Assembly: GCA_023441055.1 (NCBI GenBank)
Contig: JAEZQY010000005.1
Span: forward strand, 1-64,000
DNA: 64,000 bases
Direction of reading: 5' to 3'
DNA from: Bacillota bacterium
GTDB taxonomy: Bacteria; Bacillota; Bacilli; Paenibacillales; UBA4045
In this document: positions 17,701 to 26,361 of the stretch, piece by piece
How positions within the stretch are numbered: the stretch's first letter is position 1
How the letters are laid out: every line of letters starts with the position of its first letter
Notes under the pieces: generated by a model
Databases searched by the model: none
What the model was told of the DNA's origin: nothing
Seen by the model: only the letters and a program-made list of their open reading frames with translations
Made by a program: the position numbers and the translations under genes

Positions 17701-18060
17701 GCAAGCGCGATGTACTATAACGATCAGCCGCCCGAGATGATCTTCTATCAGGGCTTAGCATGGAGCAAGCTGGGCAATGAACATGAGGCGAAGCGCAGAT
17801 TTAACAAGCTGATCGATTACGGCGAGCGTCATATCTTCGATGAGGTGAAGATCGACTTCTTCGCGGTATCTCTGCCGGACTTCCTCGTGTTCGAGGATGA
17901 TCTGAACAAGCGTAATGTGATGCATTGCCGCTTCATGATGGGACTGGGATGCCTGGGCTTGGGTGAACCGGCCAAGGCGCGCGAGCATCTGGAGCTTGTA
18001 CTTGAGATGGATGTCAATCATCAGGGCGCGATGATGCACCTAGAGCTAGCTCAGGATTAG
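14713..18060 (+). CDS. DUF5107 domain protein with C-terminal TPR repeats
   Basis: An 1115-residue protein. Residues 1 to about 370 are the DUF5107 domain, with a beta-rich fold like aldose-epimerase/GH carbohydrate-binding proteins (IEIMPEIGGRIYRAL, GGIEFNWPQHHRP, YIELMTGVYTDNQPDFTWL). From about residue 455 to the end there are many TPR-like helical repeats (for example AEPHFRKAV, EEAFAALYKS, EAHRAFVKAS). No signal peptide. DUF5107-TPR proteins occur next to glycosidase genes, and their enzymatic role is not established to my knowledge. Followed by GH2 and GH35 genes, so probably part of one glycan-handling block. Strong RBS GAGGAG before ATG. Confidence 0.85.
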   Translation: MSKQQVKVWEETVQIPTYEAGKPEKNPMFLEKRVYQGSTGRVYPHPVIDKIEDEKKLKPYQLVILENEYVRIEIMPEIGGRIYRALDKTNNYDFVYYNRVIKPALVGLAGPWISGGIEFNWPQHHRPTTFGQVEYTFEENTDGSATVWVSEIDRMYGTKVTAGFTLYPGKAYVEVAAQLYNRTPEPQTFLWWANPAVAVNDYTQSVFPPDVNAVFDHGKRDVSRFPIATGTYYKMDYSEGVDISCYKNVPVPTSYMAYKSDFNFVGGYDHQVKAGLLHVANRHISPGKKQWTWGNGEFGQAWDRNLTDEDGPYIELMTGVYTDNQPDFTWLQPYEEKSFKQYFMPYKDIGMVKNASIDAAVNLEVDETTREAVVMAYATSVIEGARIELTGRNRTYLADTAQLSPVQTFKSVVQLAEEDQAHDMRVRVLDASGRELISYQPRKPEIEQVPDAAEPLPAPEELKTNEQLYLAGLHLEQYRHATYEPEAYYLEGLKRDDSDIRINVAYGTLLLRRGLFEQAEPHFRKAVQSLTWKNPNPYDSEAYYQLGVALKLQGRLEEAFAALYKSTWSAAWQDAGFFTLAQIACEKEQFSDALELVERSLIRNARNYKARNLKTAVLRKLGRLEEAKRFAEETLTLDIADFGARMELVLIARASGQEEAAERLTAQLLELTRGNAHNHLAIAADYAGCGLFAEAVEVLSLIVGDEKEEVREDQYPMVYYTLAYAYGRAGQQEQREKYSALGGKAAPDYCFPNSLFDYEVLHDAIALNERDARAHYYLGNLLYDKKRHADAVKHWELSAEADASFPTVHRNLALAYYNKQADGAKAQASLERAFAANQADARVFYELDQLYKKLNMPSEQRLAKLNQYLPLVEARDDLYIEYVTLHNSLRRHHEAIELLSSRRFHPWEGGEGKAPGQHILAHVEIGKTLLAEARYEEAAEMLQRALVYPENLGEGKLAGAQENNIYYYLGIAYEQQGLSDEAHRAFVKASQGLEEPASAMYYNDQPPEMIFYQGLAWSKLGNEHEAKRRFNKLIDYGERHIFDEVKIDFFAVSLPDFLVFEDDLNKRNVMHCRFMMGLGCLGLGEPAKAREHLELVLEMDVNHQGAMMHLELAQD

Positions 18061-18065
18061 TGTGG

Positions 18066-18235
18066 AAAATCATACAAAATAGCCTCGCAAGCGGCATGAA
18101 TTGCTAGACTTGTACGATAAATCGTACAAAAATCCTATAGGAATGCCGCAAGGCGTATGATTTGTACGAAAAACTGCACAAAACAGAAAAATACGGATGA
18201 TTACGTGGGCATTTGTATGAAAAATCATCCAAACT
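18066..18235. repeat. Array of ~51-bp degenerate repeats with GTACGA dyads
   Basis: AAAATCATACAAAA-like segments begin near 18066, 18119, 18170 and 18220 (period 50-53). Each junction carries a dyad, clearest at 18111-18130 where TTGTACGAT-AA-ATCGTACAA is perfect; later copies (TTGTACG/CTGCACAA, TTTGTATGA/TCATCCAAA) are decayed. The array fills the gap between the DUF5107 and GH2 genes and has no T-tract terminator. Confidence 0.7.
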
Positions 18236-18319
18236 GTGTCTGGGACGATGAGTATCGGTTCCCAACAATGGTGAGGGACAACGATAACAGCAGCATATAC
18301 GAATGGAGGCAGGTGCAGG

Positions 18320-20320
18320 ATGGAAGGTAGGACAATCATTCGATTAAGCGAGTGTTGGGGCTTCATGATCGATCCGGAGCGAACCGGTGTCGAGCAGCGT
18401 TGGCAGGAGAAGGGACTGCCAAGTCCCGAGTCTGTCCAGATCCCGCATACCTGGAATGTTGACCCGCGGTACGAGACGTATCGCGGGCAAGCCTGGTATG
18501 AGTACGTATTCAGTGTGCCGGAGCAGTGGCAAGATCAGATGGTGCGCATCCGCTTCGAGGCGGTGTATCGGGATGCCCATGTATGGCTCAATGGCATCCA
18601 TGTTGGCTCGCACTCAGGCTCCGGCTATACGCCGTTCTTACTTGACCTGACGAATGCGCTGCGTCCAAGCGAGGAGAACCGGCTAGTCGTCTCGGTCGAC
18701 AATGCCCCAGCGGAGTATGCATTGCCTCAGCAACGCAGCTTCGATTGGGCGGATGACGGCGGCATGATTCGAGAGGCGAAGCTCATTGTCACTGGCCCAT
18801 CCGCGATCGATTGGCTGCAGGTTGATGCCATTCCGCTATTCACGGGCAGCGTTGACCAGCCAATCGAAGGGCGTATCTCGATTCGAGCCTTCCTATGCGG
18901 CGGCGAAGTTGGAGACGGCAGCAAGGGTGCGGGAGGCGGAGCTAGTGCCAGTGGAAGTGAGCGGGAGAACTTGACCTATCATGTCAGAGTTAAGCATGCA
19001 GGTGAACAAGTATGGAGCGGACCTGTCGGATCAAGCCGACTCGGAGATGCGATTCAGCTTGCAGAGATTCGGCTGGAGGATGTGCGTCTATGGCACTTCG
19101 ACCATCCTCATCTGTACGAGCTCGAAGTGGATCTGATGCAGGGGAATCGCCTACTAGATCGCTATGCAAGCACCATCGGATTCCGCGAAATCCAGACCGT
19201 AGGCCAGGAGCTGTGGCTCAATCGCGAGCCGGTTCGATTATTCGGCGTAGAATGGATGCCCGGCTCGAATCCAGCTATCGGAATGGCGGAGCGGGAAGCC
19301 GATCTGACTAAGTTCCTCGAGCAGATCAAGCATGCGAATTGTGTAATCACCCGCTTCCACTGGCAGCAGGATGAGCAGCTGCTCGATTGGTGCGATCGCA
19401 ACGGATTGCTCGTGCAGGAGGAGATTCCGCATTGGCAGCAGCCTGCGATTCCAGGTCAGGAGACGCTGGAGCTGGCCAAGCAACAAGCGCATGAGATGAT
19501 TACACGCCATTATAATCATCCATGTATTTACGCTTGGGGGATGGGTAATGAAATAGACGGACAGGCTGCTGGTACCAGCGTCTATATGCGCGAGCTACTT
19601 GCCTATATGCAGACGCTGGATGATCGCAGATTCATCAATTATGTGAGCAACACCATTCATCTCGAGCCGCAGCTAGATGCTGCTGGCACAGGGGATGTGC
19701 TGATGTGGAATGAGTACATCGGAACCTGGCACGGCGACCTCGATTTCGAGGAGGTTATTGGCCGTATCGAGGGCGCTCATCCGCATAAGCCGATCTGTAT
19801 CGCCGAATATGGTCTCTGCGAGCCTGCATTCGAAGGCGGAGATGCCCGGCGCGCACAGTTTCTCAGCGATAAAACCGCGCTGTATCGGACCCATCCGGGC
19901 ATAGCTTACTTGATCTACTTCAGCCTTAATGATTATCGCACACAGATGGGCGAGGAGGGCGAAGGACGATTCATGCAGCGTGTGCACGGTTCAGTGGACG
20001 TGTATGGTAAGCCGAAGCCGTCCTATCATGTGCTGCGTGAGCTGGCTGCTCCCATTGTCCCCATGCATATCGATCTGGGGGACGAGCATCTGACATTGCG
20101 GCTGCAGACGCGCAGCGATATACCGAGCTACCGCGTTACGGGGTATCAATTGCGAGTTGATCTGACTGATGGAACTGCAGTGACACTGGCGATTCCTGAT
20201 CTGTCTCCCGGTGATGAGACCGCTCTATCGGTCGCAAGAGGAGAACTTGCGTCAGACCCTGCGGTGCTCACGATTCTAAGGCCAACCGGCAGCTCGGTCT
20301 GGTCGCATAGCTTGCCATAA
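18320..20320 (+). CDS. Glycoside hydrolase family 2 protein (beta-galactosidase/beta-glucuronidase type)
   Basis: A 666-residue GH2 enzyme: jelly-roll sugar-binding domain (residues about 5-160, WYEYVFSVPEQW, AHVWLNGIHVG), immunoglobulin-like domain (about 165-295), then the TIM barrel. The acid/base is N410-E411 in WGMGNEIDG and the nucleophile E496 in ICIAEYGL. No signal peptide, so it works on imported oligosaccharides. Residues 194-216 form a Gly/Ser-rich insert in the Ig-like domain that is unlike the rest. Lies between the DUF5107 gene and a GH35 gene. Confidence 0.9.
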   Translation: MEGRTIIRLSECWGFMIDPERTGVEQRWQEKGLPSPESVQIPHTWNVDPRYETYRGQAWYEYVFSVPEQWQDQMVRIRFEAVYRDAHVWLNGIHVGSHSGSGYTPFLLDLTNALRPSEENRLVVSVDNAPAEYALPQQRSFDWADDGGMIREAKLIVTGPSAIDWLQVDAIPLFTGSVDQPIEGRISIRAFLCGGEVGDGSKGAGGGASASGSERENLTYHVRVKHAGEQVWSGPVGSSRLGDAIQLAEIRLEDVRLWHFDHPHLYELEVDLMQGNRLLDRYASTIGFREIQTVGQELWLNREPVRLFGVEWMPGSNPAIGMAEREADLTKFLEQIKHANCVITRFHWQQDEQLLDWCDRNGLLVQEEIPHWQQPAIPGQETLELAKQQAHEMITRHYNHPCIYAWGMGNEIDGQAAGTSVYMRELLAYMQTLDDRRFINYVSNTIHLEPQLDAAGTGDVLMWNEYIGTWHGDLDFEEVIGRIEGAHPHKPICIAEYGLCEPAFEGGDARRAQFLSDKTALYRTHPGIAYLIYFSLNDYRTQMGEEGEGRFMQRVHGSVDVYGKPKPSYHVLRELAAPIVPMHIDLGDEHLTLRLQTRSDIPSYRVTGYQLRVDLTDGTAVTLAIPDLSPGDETALSVARGELASDPAVLTILRPTGSSVWSHSLP

Positions 20321-20405
20321 TGCCAGCAATGTTGTGATTGTGCCCTGTTCGTCTGCGCGCGGGCAGGGTAAGATGAGATATTATTCCGAGGAGGCATGCC
20401 TAGCC

Positions 20406-22730
20406 ATGCATACATTGTCGCTCCGTATTAACACTGAGAATAAACAGATTCGTCCGGGCAAGCTGTCTAACAATGGGGGTACGAACCCAAGCGGACAATC
20501 CTACGGCTTCACGAATTATTATATGACGCATAATGATAACCCGATCATTCCGGTCGTCGGCGAGTTCCACTTCTCCAGATTCTCTTATCTCCACTGGGAG
20601 GAAGAGCTGCTCAAGATGAAGGCGGGCGGGGTGAATATCGTCGCAACCTATGTGTTCTGGATCTTCCATGAGGAGGAGGAAGGTGTGTTCGAGTGGGGAG
20701 AGGATCGCAATCTGCGTCACTTCCTGGATCTCTGCGCGAAGCATCAGCTTGCAGCCATCGTACGCATCGGTCCGTTCTGTCACGGTGAGGTTCGCAATGG
20801 CGGCATTCCGGATTGGATGTTTACGAAGCCGCTCGAGCTGCGTTCAAATGACGAATTGTATCTCTTCTATGCCAAGCGGTTGTATAATGAAATTGCTAGA
20901 CAGATGAAGGGCTTGTACTATCAAGAGGGCGGTCCGATCATCGCGGTTCAATTGGAAAATGAATACATGCACGCAGGCGCGCCTATCGATGCTTGGGGCT
21001 ACAAGTCTAGCGGTGTGTACATCACCGCCGGCAGGGAGGGCAATGCGCATCTGGAGGTGCTGCGTCACTATGCGGAGGAAGCTGGCATTCGTCCGCTCCT
21101 ATTCACGGTGACTGCCTGGGGCGGAGCCACAGTCCCGGAAGACGGCACGCTGCCGATGCTGGCTGGCTATGCCTATACGCCGTGGATTCCGAATCAGCCG
21201 CCTAGCAAGGAGTATATCTTCCGGGATCTGCATGAATCTCCAATGGAGCCTGTCGATTATGATACCCAGGAGTATCCGGTCGCTTACTGCGAGATGGCGG
21301 GCGGCATGCAGGTCAGCTATCATGCCAGGCCGTACGTGAGTCCAGAGAGTGTAGAGGCGATGACGCTTGTTAAGCTAGCTAGCGGCAGTAATCTGCTCGG
21401 TTATTATATGTATCATGGCGGCTCGAATCCGATCGGCAAGCATGCCTATATGAATGAGACCGCCCTGCCGAAGATCACCTATGATTATCAATCGCCTCTA
21501 GGTGAATTTGGTAGAATCGGTGAATCCTATGACCGGATTCGCAGCATTGCCTTATTCGTGGAGGCGTATGGTTCAATTCTAGCGCCGATGGGCACGATCA
21601 TTCCAGAGGGGCAATCGGAGATTGCATCCGACAATACGGCACCTGTCCGCTGGAGCGTGCGTCAGCGAGATGGCGGAGGCTTCGTCTTCCTGAATAACTT
21701 CCAGGATCATCTGGAGATGCCCGACCGCGAGCAGGTGAGTATCGAGCTGGAAACGGCGCAAGGTAAGGTGCGCATGCCAAGAACGGACGGGATCAACCTG
21801 TTGCGTGATGTGGCTGCTGTACTTCCATTCAACCTCAATCTGGATGGCGCGGAGCTGATCAGCGCAACAGTCCAGCTGCTCACCACGCTCGAGACGAGTA
21901 ATGGAAAGGTGCACGTCGCCTATGCGCATCCGGGCATGAAGCCTGAGCTCGTGTTCAGCAGGCGCTCTGTCACGTCGATTACAGCAAGTGCTGGAATCGT
22001 CACGCAAGAGGAAGACGCATGGATCGTTCATCCAGAAGCGGGGCTCAGCGGTGTGATCCAGCTTGTCTTGCAGGATGGGAGCCAGCTGCAGCTTCTCGTG
22101 CTGACGAGAGAGGAAGCGCTCAAGACCTACCGTCTCAAGCTATGGGGAGCAGAGCGACTTATTATCAGTGATGTGCCAGTCTACGAGCAGGACGGACAAT
22201 TGATCTGCACCTCGCCGGGCAAGACAGCGTTCGATGTGGCAATCTGTCCTGCAGCAGCGGACGGCGTTCTGGCTGACGAGGATGTCGAGATCGGACAGGC
22301 GAACACAGGCGCATTCGGTGTGTATCGGCTTCAGGTGCCAGCCTACGAGCCGAACCTGCAGCTGCGCCAGCCGAATGACAAGACAGCGCTGCTGCGCATC
22401 GATGACAGCTGGCCAGCGCATGTAGGCGATATCTTCCTCGACGTTGACTATGAGGGAGATGTAGCAAATCTGTACGCCAATAATCGACTATTGACGGATC
22501 ATATCTATTACGGGAAGACCTGGCAGATAGGGTTGAAGCAATTCAAGCGCCTGATGGCCGAGCATGAGCTTCATCTGTCGATCATTATGCCACTGCGCAA
22601 GGGCACCGTACACGCTTATGTGAATCAAGCCTACATTGAGAAATTCGAGGGTGAGGAAATTGCTATATTCCATTCGATTCGAGCGATTCCTCATTATGTT
22701 ATAGCGCTGCGTAGCTTAATCACAAATTAA
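20406..22730 (+). CDS. Glycoside hydrolase family 35 beta-galactosidase
   Basis: A 774-residue GH35 enzyme without signal peptide. Typical GH35 motifs: GEFHFSRF (residues 52-59), RIGPFCHGEVRNGGIPDW, acid/base N185-E186 in QLENEYM, and nucleophile E296 in AYCEMAGG. Beta-rich domains follow. The frame is open from 20334, but GAGGAGG at 20388-20394 is 11 bases before ATG 20406, so this start is used. A paralogue with the same architecture lies at 37277. An AraC gene converges on it 16 bases downstream. Confidence 0.9.
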   Translation: MHTLSLRINTENKQIRPGKLSNNGGTNPSGQSYGFTNYYMTHNDNPIIPVVGEFHFSRFSYLHWEEELLKMKAGGVNIVATYVFWIFHEEEEGVFEWGEDRNLRHFLDLCAKHQLAAIVRIGPFCHGEVRNGGIPDWMFTKPLELRSNDELYLFYAKRLYNEIARQMKGLYYQEGGPIIAVQLENEYMHAGAPIDAWGYKSSGVYITAGREGNAHLEVLRHYAEEAGIRPLLFTVTAWGGATVPEDGTLPMLAGYAYTPWIPNQPPSKEYIFRDLHESPMEPVDYDTQEYPVAYCEMAGGMQVSYHARPYVSPESVEAMTLVKLASGSNLLGYYMYHGGSNPIGKHAYMNETALPKITYDYQSPLGEFGRIGESYDRIRSIALFVEAYGSILAPMGTIIPEGQSEIASDNTAPVRWSVRQRDGGGFVFLNNFQDHLEMPDREQVSIELETAQGKVRMPRTDGINLLRDVAAVLPFNLNLDGAELISATVQLLTTLETSNGKVHVAYAHPGMKPELVFSRRSVTSITASAGIVTQEEDAWIVHPEAGLSGVIQLVLQDGSQLQLLVLTREEALKTYRLKLWGAERLIISDVPVYEQDGQLICTSPGKTAFDVAICPAAADGVLADEDVEIGQANTGAFGVYRLQVPAYEPNLQLRQPNDKTALLRIDDSWPAHVGDIFLDVDYEGDVANLYANNRLLTDHIYYGKTWQIGLKQFKRLMAEHELHLSIIMPLRKGTVHAYVNQAYIEKFEGEEIAIFHSIRAIPHYVIALRSLITN

Positions 22731-22746
22731 GTTCGACTTATCCGCG

Positions 22747-23628
22747 TTACCCCTTGGGAATATTGCGATACTCACTCGGCGAGCTGCCCATCACCTTCTT
22801 GAATAGACGGGAGAAGTAGTAGGGATCTTGGATCCCGAGCGAGCTGCCGATTGCCTTCACACTTAGGTCGGTCAGATCCAGCATCTGGCCGGCTTTCTGT
22901 ATCTTCATGCGGATAAAGTAGTCGATTGGCGAGGAGCCGGTCTGGATGTTGAACAGATGAATTAGATGCTGCCTCGACAGTCCGACATGCTCCGCCAGCT
23001 CCTGCAGGGAGATCATTCGGTTCATATGCTCATTCATGTAGCTGACCGCGCGCTCCAGATGCAGTTCCTTACGGGCTTCCTGGCGGGAGCGGACAGCGGA
23101 GAGTCCGATTGTGCTGATCAGATGGCGCATCGTCTGTGAGATATGCAGCTGATGTGGATGTGAGTACGCCTTGTCGATCAGGATATGATAGCAATGATCG
23201 AACAGCTCGAGCAGCTTCGCGGATGCACCCAGCGGCAGCTGCAGGGTATCGGAGCTGAGCGCATAACTGTCGATCAAGGTCTGGACGGCGCTTCCCTTCA
23301 GATGGAACCAGTAGATACTCCAGGGCTGACCCTCAGATGCGCCGTATTCATGCGGGATGCCAGCAGGCAGCACGATCAGCGATTGGCTGCGCACATGTGT
23401 CACTTCGCCGCCGTCCAGTGCGTACCAGCCCTCGCCGTCCGCGCAGTAGATGAAGATGGTCGTGTCCGCGCCCTGCTCACGCTCCCGATGATGATGCTCG
23501 GCGCGCGGGAAGTAGCCGATGTCGGTCACATACAGCTGTGAGATCAACTCGTGCTGTGACAGCTCGGACAGTACATAATCGGGCAACACCAGCAGCTTCT
23601 CGTATTCAAAGCCTGTCTGCTTCTTCAC
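22747..23628 (-). CDS. AraC-family transcriptional regulator with cupin sensor
   Basis: A 293-residue regulator starting at GTG 23628, with GGAGGAG seven bases ahead. N-terminal cupin (YALDGGEVTHVRSQSLIVLP, then AGIPHEYGA) and C-terminal double HTH (ISLQELAEHVGLSRQHLIHL and VKAIGSSLGIQDPYYFSRLF). It converges on the GH35 gene and is a plausible regulator of the glycosidase block from 13202. Effector unknown. Confidence 0.9.
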   Translation of the reverse strand: MKKQTGFEYEKLLVLPDYVLSELSQHELISQLYVTDIGYFPRAEHHHREREQGADTTIFIYCADGEGWYALDGGEVTHVRSQSLIVLPAGIPHEYGASEGQPWSIYWFHLKGSAVQTLIDSYALSSDTLQLPLGASAKLLELFDHCYHILIDKAYSHPHQLHISQTMRHLISTIGLSAVRSRQEARKELHLERAVSYMNEHMNRMISLQELAEHVGLSRQHLIHLFNIQTGSSPIDYFIRMKIQKAGQMLDLTDLSVKAIGSSLGIQDPYYFSRLFKKVMGSSPSEYRNIPKG

Positions 23629-23709
23629 ACCAGCACTCCTCCCCCAATCGCAAGTCGTAATCAGGCATCCTAACGGATGTATTTCCGTAACAGGCTCAAG
23701 CTTCCTTCA

Positions 23710-24642
23710 TTATACGTCAATACCGGGTAATACATCTATATCACGTACGACGCCGAGCAACTCGGCCAATCGGCCAGCAGCAATCGACAGCGGCATGTCA
23801 CGACGCATCGCGATACCGATCTGGCGAGGAGGGATGGGGGCAGTCGTTGGGAGCTCGAATAGCTTGCCACCAGCTATCTCTTCGGTCACGTAAGAGCGGG
23901 GAATGAACGCGGCTCCGAATCCCTGTCTGGCGAATTCGATGAGCAGATCAACGCTGCCCAGCTCCATATCCGCTTCGATTACAACGCCCTGTGCGGCGAA
24001 CCATTGCTCGACATACTGTCTCGTACTGCTGCCCTCAGACAGCAATAACAGCGGCAGATCATTAGCCAGCTGTTCGGCAGTCAGTGGAGAAGCGCTGTAA
24101 GCTTCGTAAGCCTCGCCGACAATGAGCGTGTCCTGCAGATCCGCGAATCGAATGATCTCGATCTGCGGGTCGACGGCAGGCAGGTCGACAACGGGCAGAT
24201 GCACGATACCGCAGTCGATCGCAGCTTCCCGCAGCAGGCGGATGATCGCTGAGGTCTTGCCTTGCGACAGGCGCACGCGAATGTCCGGATAGGCGGCGCG
24301 ATAGGCATTCAGCTGCGGCAGCAGCACATACTTGAATAAGGAGCCGCTCGCGCAGATTCGCAGCTCTCCTCCGGTCATCTGCTTCAGAGCGTCCATCTTA
24401 CGCTCCCCCGTCTCCAGCAATGCGAATGCTTGCTTGACGTAGTCGAGCAACACCTCGCCTTCCGCGGTCAACGTTACACCCTTGGAGAGTCGATGGAACA
24501 GCTTCAGCCCGAGTGCTGCTTCCAATTGCTTAATCCCATAGCTGACGGATGGCTGTGTGATGTACAGCTGCTCCGCTGCCCGTGTGAGATTGCCGGTCTG
24601 GGCGGTGTATAGGAAGATGCGGTACCACTCTAAGTGATTCAT
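23710..24642 (-). CDS. LysR-family transcriptional regulator
   Basis: A 310-residue LysR protein. HTH at residues about 1-58 (AAEQLYITQPSVSYGIKQLE) and a periplasmic-binding-like effector domain from about 90 onward (ELRICASGSLFKYVLLPQLN). ATG 24642 matches the usual LysR N-terminus (MNHLEWYRIF); the longer frame adds 16 residues without support. It diverges from the chorismate synthase gene, so it probably controls it. Confidence 0.88.
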   Translation of the reverse strand: MNHLEWYRIFLYTAQTGNLTRAAEQLYITQPSVSYGIKQLEAALGLKLFHRLSKGVTLTAEGEVLLDYVKQAFALLETGERKMDALKQMTGGELRICASGSLFKYVLLPQLNAYRAAYPDIRVRLSQGKTSAIIRLLREAAIDCGIVHLPVVDLPAVDPQIEIIRFADLQDTLIVGEAYEAYSASPLTAEQLANDLPLLLLSEGSSTRQYVEQWFAAQGVVIEADMELGSVDLLIEFARQGFGAAFIPRSYVTEEIAGGKLFELPTTAPIPPRQIGIAMRRDMPLSIAAGRLAELLGVVRDIDVLPGIDV

Positions 24643-24685
24643 AATGGTATAGACCCTCTCTATGTCAATATGACGAAACTCATAT

Positions 24686-24714
24686 TTCACTTATTTCATT
24701 TCAACCATTATAAT
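24686..24714 (+). promoter_or_regulatory. Promoter of the chorismate synthase gene
   Basis: TTCACT at 24686-24691 and TATAAT at 24709-24714 with a 17-base spacer, 71 bases upstream of the GTG start, within the divergent LysR/aroC region. Confidence 0.55.
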
Positions 24715-24785
24715 GAGATTACAAGTAAACGGCAATAGGTTTGTCGAGATTAGACTATCAGCAATGATGAGAGGGATGAGCAACA

Positions 24786-25853
24786 GTGGCAGGCAACACA
24801 TTCGGAGAGCGCTTCAGAATTACCACATATGGTGAATCGCATGGCGAGTCGGTGGGCGTCATTATTGACGGTGTAACCCCAGGGGTTGAGATTGATGAGG
24901 CCTATATTCAGGTTCAGATGGATCGCAGGAAGCCGGGACAATCCTCGGTTACTACACCGCGTAAGGAATCGGACACCGTCCACATCCAATCAGGTGTTTA
25001 CCAGGGTAAGACGACGGGAACGCCGTTATTTATTATTTTGCATAATCATGATATGAAGCCTGAGGCTTACAACGATATACAGAATTCATTCCGTCCGGGT
25101 CATGCGGATTTCACCTATCTGAAGAAGTACGGCATTCGTGATCATCGCGGCAGCGGCAGAGCGTCTGGCCGGGAGACGGCTGGGCGGGTAGCGGCGGGAG
25201 CGGTTGCGCGCAAGCTGCTGGAGCATAGAGGCGTTCAGGTTGTCGCGTATACGACGGAGGTCGGAGGGATTAAGAGCGAGACGTATGACGAGCAGGCGAT
25301 TGAGCGCAATGCGGTGCGGACATGTGATCCAGTGGCGGCAGAGCATATGATTCGTCATATCGAGCATCTGGCATCGATCGGCGATAGCTGTGGGGGCGTG
25401 GTGGAATGCCGTATTCGCGGCGTCATCCCTGGGCTCGGCGAACCGGCATTCGATAAGCTCGACGCTGACCTAGCCAAGGCGATGCTCTCGATCGGCGCTG
25501 TGAAGGGGATCGAGTTCGGAGCAGGCTTTGCGGCGAGCTCGATGCTCGGCAGCGAGCATAACGATGGCATGAATCGCAATGGCTTCCTAAGCAATCACGC
25601 CGGAGGCATACTGGGCGGAATCAGTACCGGTGAAGAGATTGTGTTCCGGATCGCGGTGAAGCCGACATCCTCGATCTCCAAGCCACAGCGGACGATTCGC
25701 GTGAATGGAGAGGAGCAAGTGATCGAGACGCATGGCCGTCATGATCCATGCATCTGCCCTAGAATTGTGCCAGTTGTGGAAGCGATGGCATGTCTGGTCG
25801 TAGAGGACCACTTCAAGCGCCAGGCCGCCATGCGTGATGGAGCGGCGTTCTAA
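24786..25853 (+). CDS. aroC: Chorismate synthase, short (proteobacterial-like) form
   Basis: A 355-residue chorismate synthase, converting EPSP to chorismate with reduced FMN. Motifs: TYGESHGESVG near residue 16, RPGHADFTYLKKYGIRDHRG and RASGRETAGRVAAGAVA. The short length and the MAGN-TFGERFRITTYGESHG start resemble the E. coli-type enzyme; the usual Bacillus/Paenibacillus AroF form is about 390 residues and starts MRYLTAGESHG. GTG start 24786. It stands alone with a divergent LysR gene rather than in the aro/trp operon, so it may be a second, separately regulated copy. Confidence 0.92.
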   Translation: MAGNTFGERFRITTYGESHGESVGVIIDGVTPGVEIDEAYIQVQMDRRKPGQSSVTTPRKESDTVHIQSGVYQGKTTGTPLFIILHNHDMKPEAYNDIQNSFRPGHADFTYLKKYGIRDHRGSGRASGRETAGRVAAGAVARKLLEHRGVQVVAYTTEVGGIKSETYDEQAIERNAVRTCDPVAAEHMIRHIEHLASIGDSCGGVVECRIRGVIPGLGEPAFDKLDADLAKAMLSIGAVKGIEFGAGFAASSMLGSEHNDGMNRNGFLSNHAGGILGGISTGEEIVFRIAVKPTSSISKPQRTIRVNGEEQVIETHGRHDPCICPRIVPVVEAMACLVVEDHFKRQAAMRDGAAF

Positions 25854-25918
25854 GCAGATGTAGAACAGTTCGGCAGAGCGCGGGGGCATTACCGCCGGGA
25901 TTAGGAAAAGAACGACCA

Positions 25919-25973
25919 GAAGGACCGATGTGAGGATGGCCGGCTTGGCGCCAATATCCTTCATCGGTCCTTC
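25919..25973 (+). terminator. Long hairpin downstream of aroC, probable terminator
   Basis: GAAGGACCGATG at 25919-25930 pairs perfectly with CATCGGTCCTTC at 25962-25973, with further pairing inside (GGAT/ATCC). The run after it is CTTGCTT, a weak T-tract. Confidence 0.55.
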
Positions 25974-25991
25974 CTTGCTTCTGTGCGGCTA

Positions 25992-26170
25992 GCGGACCTC
26001 AATGACGTTAAGATGCTACTTTCGCCGCTTTTTATATTCTAACGGACCCAGTTGCGCCTATTCGCGGGTTTTCGATTGAAACAATCACAAATATGCGCCA
26101 ATAAGTGCATGTGTGTCCGTTACCTGGAATAAGGGCGGATTACGCATCGATTAGCGGCGCTCATGTCCGT
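25992..26170. repeat. Mirror-arranged ~50-bp repeat array (two forward, two reverse copies)
   Basis: GCGGAC at 25992 and ACGGAC at 26042 are 50 bases apart; their complement GTCCGT occurs at 26115 and 26165, again 50 apart. Aligned forward and reverse copies also share the following GCGC-containing segment (for example AGTTGCGCCTATTCGCG against its counterpart). The whole 180 bases can fold as nested imperfect stems. It accounts for about half of the 508-base gap between aroC and the PhyH gene. Confidence 0.65.
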
Positions 26171-26289
26171 TACAGCAGAGAAGCAACACATGCAGCATGC
26201 CCCGCGAGATGATGCGCTTGATTGGTGAGGCAGTGGTATTATAGCAATATATCAATAACAGACACATATCTGATAACCATGAACATTGA

Positions 26290-26303
26290 GTGATTTCAAT
26301 CAC
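26290..26303. promoter_or_regulatory. Dyad upstream of the second PhyH gene, candidate operator
   Basis: GTGATT-TC-AATCAC is a perfect six-base dyad, 59 bases upstream of the start codon in an AT-rich stretch that must hold the promoter. The segment AGCAATAT occurs on both sides of it. Confidence 0.35.
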
Positions 26304-26361
26304 AGCCATATACTGATAGCAATATCATTCAGCTGATAAATCAATGTTGGAGGTTTGAAGG

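Noticed and set aside
18061..18319. Rho-independent terminator after the DUF5107 gene
   Set aside because: The TTGTACGAT/ATCGTACAA dyad is followed by AAAA rather than T residues on the coding strand and repeats with a 51-base period, so it is listed as a repeat.
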